Source: Ancylobacter sp. WKF20
GTDB taxonomy: Bacteria > Pseudomonadota > Alphaproteobacteria > Rhizobiales > Xanthobacteraceae
DNA length: 64,000 nucleotides
Direction of reading: 5' to 3'
NCBI RefSeq assembly: GCF_029760895.1
Contig: NZ_CP121679.1
Span: 868,001 to 932,000, forward strand
Shown here: one piece after another, positions 52,866 to 64,000 of the stretch
How the letters are laid out: each line of letters begins with the position of its first letter
Numbering within the stretch: the first letter of the stretch is position 1
Made by a program: the position numbers and the translations under genes
Notes under the pieces: generated by a model
Told to the model about the DNA's origin: nothing
Database searches by the model: none
The model's input: only the letters and a program-made list of their open reading frames with translations

Positions 52866-54308
52866 ATGACTCAGCCCACGGACCAGAAATTCGCGCTGCC
52901 GACGCTGACCGCCATGGTGGTCGGCTCCATGGTCGGGGCCGGGATCTTCTCGCTACCGCAGACATTCGGGCGAGTGACCGGCGGTCTGGGCGCCCTCATC
53001 GCCTGGGGCATCGCCGGCGGCGGCATGCTGATGCTGGCGTTCGTTTTCCAGACCCTGTCGCGTCGCAAGCCGGATCTCGACGCCGGCGTGTTCGCCTATG
53101 CCAAGGATGGCTTCGGCAATTATCTCGGCTTCGCCTCGGCACTGGGCTACTGGACCGTCTGCTGCCTCGGCAATGTGTCCTATTGGGTGCTGATCAAGTC
53201 GACGCTCGGCGCGCTGTTTCCGATCTTTGGCGATGGCAACACCGTCATCGCCGTGGCGGTGTCGTCGCTGGGCGTGTGGACCGTGCATTTCCTCATCCTG
53301 CGCGGCGTGCGCGAGGCAGCGGCGCTCAACACCATCGTCACCATCGCCAAGATCATTCCGATCCTGCTGTTCCTGGTGTTCGTCGGCTTCGGCTTCAGGG
53401 CCGAGATCTTCGCCGCGAATTTTTGGGGTGGCGTGGATGCCGGCGGCCTGTTCGACCAGGTGCGGGGCACGATGCTGGTCACGGTGTTCGTCTTTGTCGG
53501 CATCGAGGGCGCGAGCGTCTATTCGCGCTATGCGCGGCGCCGCTCGGATGTCGGACTGGCGACGCTGATGGGCTTTCTGGGCGTGCTGTGCCTGCTGGTC
53601 CTGGTGACCATGCTGTCTTATGGCGTGTTGCTGCGCCCGGAACTGGCGGGCCTGCGCAACCCGTCGATGGCCGGCGTGCTGCAGGCGGTCGTCGGTCCCT
53701 GGGGCGCCGTGTTCATCTCCGTCGGGCTCATCGTTTCGGTGCTCGGCGCCTATCTCTCCTGGTCGCTCTTGGCGGCCGAAGTCCTGTTCTCGGCCGCGCG
53801 CATGGAGACCATGCCGGCCTTTCTGGCGGCGGAAAACCGCAATGGCGTGCCATTCGCGGCCCTGTGGCTGACCAATCTTCTGGTGCAGTTCTTCCTCATC
53901 ATGACGCTGTTTGCCGAGCAGGCCTTCCTGCTGGCGCTCAAGCTCACCTCCTCGATGATCCTGCTGCCCTATCTTCTGGTCGCGGCCTATGCGCTGAAAC
54001 TGGCGTGGAGTGGAGACACCTATGCCGATGGGGCCAAGACGGGCGCGGGCGATCTGGGTCGCACGGGTGATCTGGTTCGCGCCGCTCTCGCCACGCTCTA
54101 TACGGTCGGGCTGATCTATGCGGGCGGACTGAAGTTCCTGCTGCTGTCCCTGGTGATCTATGCGCCGGGCACCGCCCTCTTCATCCTTGCGCAGCGCGAG
54201 CGTGGCCAGCCGATCTTCACGCCCCCCGAACGGCTGTTGTTCGCGGCCGCGATCGCGGGCGCCGGGACGGCCATCTTTGCCCTGGCGACCGGGTGCATCA
54301 GCGTTTGA
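52866..54308 (+). CDS. Arginine/ornithine-type amino acid antiporter (APC family), copy 2
   Basis: 480 residues, clearly paralogous to copy 1 across the whole length (MVVGSMVGAGIFSLPQTFGRVTGG, DAGVFAYAKDGFGNYLGFASALGYWTVCCLGNVSYW, ITMLVTVFVFVGIEGASVYSRYARRRSDVG-like core). ATG at 52866 chosen, aligned with copy 1. Two antiporters around one deiminase suggest different exchanges, for example arginine/citrulline and arginine/ornithine (inference). Confidence 0.87.
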   Translation: MTQPTDQKFALPTLTAMVVGSMVGAGIFSLPQTFGRVTGGLGALIAWGIAGGGMLMLAFVFQTLSRRKPDLDAGVFAYAKDGFGNYLGFASALGYWTVCCLGNVSYWVLIKSTLGALFPIFGDGNTVIAVAVSSLGVWTVHFLILRGVREAAALNTIVTIAKIIPILLFLVFVGFGFRAEIFAANFWGGVDAGGLFDQVRGTMLVTVFVFVGIEGASVYSRYARRRSDVGLATLMGFLGVLCLLVLVTMLSYGVLLRPELAGLRNPSMAGVLQAVVGPWGAVFISVGLIVSVLGAYLSWSLLAAEVLFSAARMETMPAFLAAENRNGVPFAALWLTNLLVQFFLIMTLFAEQAFLLALKLTSSMILLPYLLVAAYALKLAWSGDTYADGAKTGAGDLGRTGDLVRAALATLYTVGLIYAGGLKFLLLSLVIYAPGTALFILAQRERGQPIFTPPERLLFAAAIAGAGTAIFALATGCISV

Positions 54309-55119
54309 ACTGAAACCCGCGGCAAGATTGTCTAGCGTCCGAAGCAGGCATTTCGAGGATGCGTCGCCTGCTGTTCTATCTCCACGCAGCGAACGCCACC
54401 CGCCCTTCAGCCACGCCGGGCGTGCCTCTCATCGAACGCGGCGCAAGCGCATCGAATGGCTACCAAATCACGCTTCTGCGCGCCACCGAGGCCCGCAAGG
54501 ACCATCGCAGCCCTCTCGGTCGTGCTGAAGCGATCAAGGTGGCTGCCGCCGGAAGCGCCCGCATGCATGAGCGCGCGACGCCCGACATTCGTTCCGGTGG
54601 CTATTCCGTGGCTATTCAGACCACGCAGAGCCGCCGACAGAGAGGCAAAGTTCTGAAATTCGTCAGGTTTTTTCAGGAGTTAAGTGGCGCGGCCGGCGCG
54701 ATTCGAACTATCTTTTGATCGTGAGGCTATCGCAATGATGTTCGTCCGCTTTTGGGGATCCGCCCATTCGAACCCGAATGTCCGCAATGAGGGCGCAAGG
54801 CGGACGTCGCTGAAAGGCGGCGAGGGGCAGGCATGGGTCAGCATGCGTCATAGGGCTATAGCGAACACATAGTTCTCTTCTTGGTCGTTCACTGCCCGCC
54901 ACACCGCCGATTCTATCCGGCGGTGCGAGCCACCCGCCGATTTCTGTATATTTTCAGATGCTTAGGCGCTGGGATAATATCCATTTCTATGCACCATGAA
55001 GGTCGCATGCGCGAATAACGGCTCGCCTTGCTGATGGCCTAACCGTTCGCCTTCGCTCGCTCCGGCGACACACCCGCGAGCGCAGCCGTTCAGCTTGGCG
55101 AAGGTGTTCTTGCGCCGAT
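54309..55119. other. Intergenic region with repeat copy C and a hairpin
   Basis: About 810 bp without a convincing gene. Low-quality open frames cross it but none has family features. It holds the third dispersed repeat (54685) and a perfect 8-bp stem CACCGCCG / CGGCGGTG at 54902-54925 with an 8-base loop. The part right of the hairpin is AT-richer than the neighbourhood and may be foreign or decayed DNA. Confidence 0.5.
54685..54789 (-). repeat. Dispersed repeat, copy C (tRNA 3'-end-like unit)
   Basis: About 105 bp, almost identical to copy A; the main change is one base in the acceptor-like half (CGGCCGC against CGGGCGC on the minus strand). Same geometry: TTCGAAT, then 16 bases ending in CCA. 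ATTCGAAC is at 54701 and 54766. The flank beyond the CCA side is unrelated to copies A and B, and no IS element lies beside this copy. Confidence 0.75.
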
Positions 55120-56064
55120 CTAGCTGTAAGCTTGTCGTTCCCCCTGTCTCAACGCCGTCAGGAAGATGAGGAAAATGACGGCATAGAACCGCTTGAGGGC
55201 CGGTTGCAGCGCCGGGCCTGCTCGATAGCCGTTCCGGCCCGGCTCTCTCGACGCCAGCCCGTATGTCTCGGCAAGCTGCAGGACATTGGTGACATGAGCG
55301 CGGGAGACGGAGAATTGCCGCGCGAGCTGGGTGATGGACAGGGCGTCGGCCGTGGCCAGGAGCGACACCAGCATGACGAGCCCAGCGTCGCGCTCCGCCA
55401 CGTTACGGAGTTCGGGGGCGGCGTCGAAGGCCCGGACGCCCTGTCTGAAGCACTCCGCCATGGCGTGGAGGCATGGGCCATAGAGCCGATCGTCTGGTAA
55501 TGCCCCGGCGTCCATCGCGGCCTCCGGGTCGATGTGGGCAATCGCCGCGAACATGCCGTCCCAGCGCTCGCGGTGCATCTGCAGAAGCGCCGCGCTCGGC
55601 ATCAGACGCCGTTCCTTTGCATCGCGTCTCGGAGAGACGGTGAGCAGATTCTTGAAGCGCAGAGCGGCGAGGAAGGCCGTGGCTCGGCCGGCGCTGCACA
55701 CGCCGAGATCCACGACCTCCCGGCGCAGCCGCGCTCCGGTAACCCCCCTGCCGCCGCTTTCGGTGAAATGGAGATCCAGAATGAGCAGGACGGTCAGCAC
55801 CCGACCGCGATCATTCAGCAACCGGTTTCGAATCCAGCTTCCGTCATAAATCCGCACGGCATTTTCCGCAGCCGCCCGAACGGCCGCTGGAAATCCGGGC
55901 GCCGCCATGAGGTCGCCGAGCGCCGCATCGCTCAACACCCTCCCGACGGTTTCGGGAAACGGTGTGCAATCTCCAGGCGAGGCAACCATGCTTCGACGCA
56001 ACTCAAGTCTATCCGGCCGATGATTCCAAAATGTGACGTTGCTTATAGCACGCCGTGTCTCCAA
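55120..56064 (-). CDS. Regulator-like protein with DNA-binding-like regions at both ends
   Basis: 314 residues. Residues about 85-165 look like a winged helix of the MarR/GntR kind (GRVLTVLLILDLHF, ATAFLAALRFKNLLTVSPR). A second HTH-like segment near 240-275 reads LSITQLARQFSVSRAHVTNVLQLAETYGL. A hydrophobic stretch near the C-terminus (FYAVIFLIFLTAL) could be a membrane anchor. I do not recognise the family. An internal ATG (about 75 bp downstream of the chosen start) is possible. It is divergent from the giant glycine-rich gene, with an 80-bp gap, and is the obvious candidate for its control. Confidence 0.7.
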   Translation of the reverse strand: METRRAISNVTFWNHRPDRLELRRSMVASPGDCTPFPETVGRVLSDAALGDLMAAPGFPAAVRAAAENAVRIYDGSWIRNRLLNDRGRVLTVLLILDLHFTESGGRGVTGARLRREVVDLGVCSAGRATAFLAALRFKNLLTVSPRRDAKERRLMPSAALLQMHRERWDGMFAAIAHIDPEAAMDAGALPDDRLYGPCLHAMAECFRQGVRAFDAAPELRNVAERDAGLVMLVSLLATADALSITQLARQFSVSRAHVTNVLQLAETYGLASREPGRNGYRAGPALQPALKRFYAVIFLIFLTALRQGERQAYS

Positions 56065-56111
56065 ACCTTACTTAGGGGACCGTCTCCCTGAAATGTAGTG
56101 GTCGGTGCTGG

Positions 56112-56129
56112 CGACGCTGGCGTCGTTTT
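56112..56129 (+). promoter_or_regulatory. Attenuator-like hairpin before the giant glycine-rich gene
   Basis: CGACG and CGTCG (56112-56125, loop CTGG) form a short stem immediately followed by TTTT, about 15 bp before the ATG at 56145. The layout resembles a small intrinsic terminator in the leader. The stem is short, so this is tentative. Confidence 0.35.
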
Positions 56130-56144
56130 GCAGTGGACCAGGAA

Positions 56145-64000
<7,856 letters not shown>

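Noticed and set aside
51214..52965. A 583-codon minus-strand frame opposite arginine deiminase
   Set aside because: Arginine deiminase motifs with catalytic His and Cys are on the plus strand; the antisense frame has none.
54359..54718. A 119-codon plus-strand frame running into repeat copy C
   Set aside because: Codon use and composition are unlike the neighbours, and the C-terminus is simply the repeat's tRNA-like end translated.

Overview
The window looks like chromosomal DNA of a high-GC alphaproteobacterium, most likely a Hyphomicrobiales (Rhizobiales) member of the Xanthobacteraceae type. This rests on base composition, ATGA-coupled operons, the mix of ABC importers and LysR/RpiR/AraC regulators, and a short dispersed repeat that gives ARPARFEL-like spurious peptides. 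The genus is a guess. I see no rRNA gene, intact tRNA gene or CRISPR array.

Region 1 (1-11.8 kb) is a surface-protein cassette: the 3' end of a giant PKD-like repeat protein, a SapC-family protein, a GAF plus HlyD-type membrane protein, a PqqD-like/M50 metalloprotease/HlyD-type fusion, and a short SecA paralogue. The last two genes overlap by 8 bp. I infer a dedicated export or display system for the repeat protein; this is the most novel-looking system here. Region 2 (11.8-12.6 kb) is a scar with a dispersed repeat and a dead IS3-family fragment.

Region 3 (12.6-22.8 kb) has a LysR regulator divergent from a ribose-type ABC importer, then a PuuE-like deacetylase/cyclic amidohydrolase, an aspartate-dehydrogenase-like enzyme, an atypical SDR, an RraA-like protein and an amidase. 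The set suggests uptake and breakdown of a nitrogen-containing compound, perhaps a cyclic amide. Region 4 (23.4-30.7 kb) is an RpiR regulator followed by a dipeptide/oligopeptide-type ABC importer and a protein of unknown function. Region 5 (30.8-32.2 kb) is a second repeat copy and an IS3-family element whose orfB carries an in-frame stop.

Region 6 (32.4-46.1 kb) holds an RND efflux pair on the minus strand, a compact Mrp-type cation/proton antiporter operon on the plus strand, and a minus-strand group of patatin-like lipase, GntP-type permease and GltS-type glutamate symporter. Region 7 (46.3-54.3 kb) holds an MHS-type MFS transporter, two divergent AraC regulators, and an arginine deiminase gene flanked by two related arginine/ornithine-type antiporters.

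Region 8 (54.3-64 kb) begins with a third repeat copy and a regulator with DNA-binding-like regions at both ends. Divergent from it, a giant glycine-rich exported protein starts at 56145 and runs off the window. It has about 37 copies of an AQS(I/V)GGGGG-type motif and is probably the passenger of an autotransporter-like adhesin. The window therefore carries parts of two unrelated giant surface proteins. Three near-identical repeats (11.86, 30.87 and 54.69 kb) each begin with what reads, on the minus strand, as a tRNA 3' end (T-loop, 5+7+1 nt, CCA). They may mark recombination or a small mobile unit.
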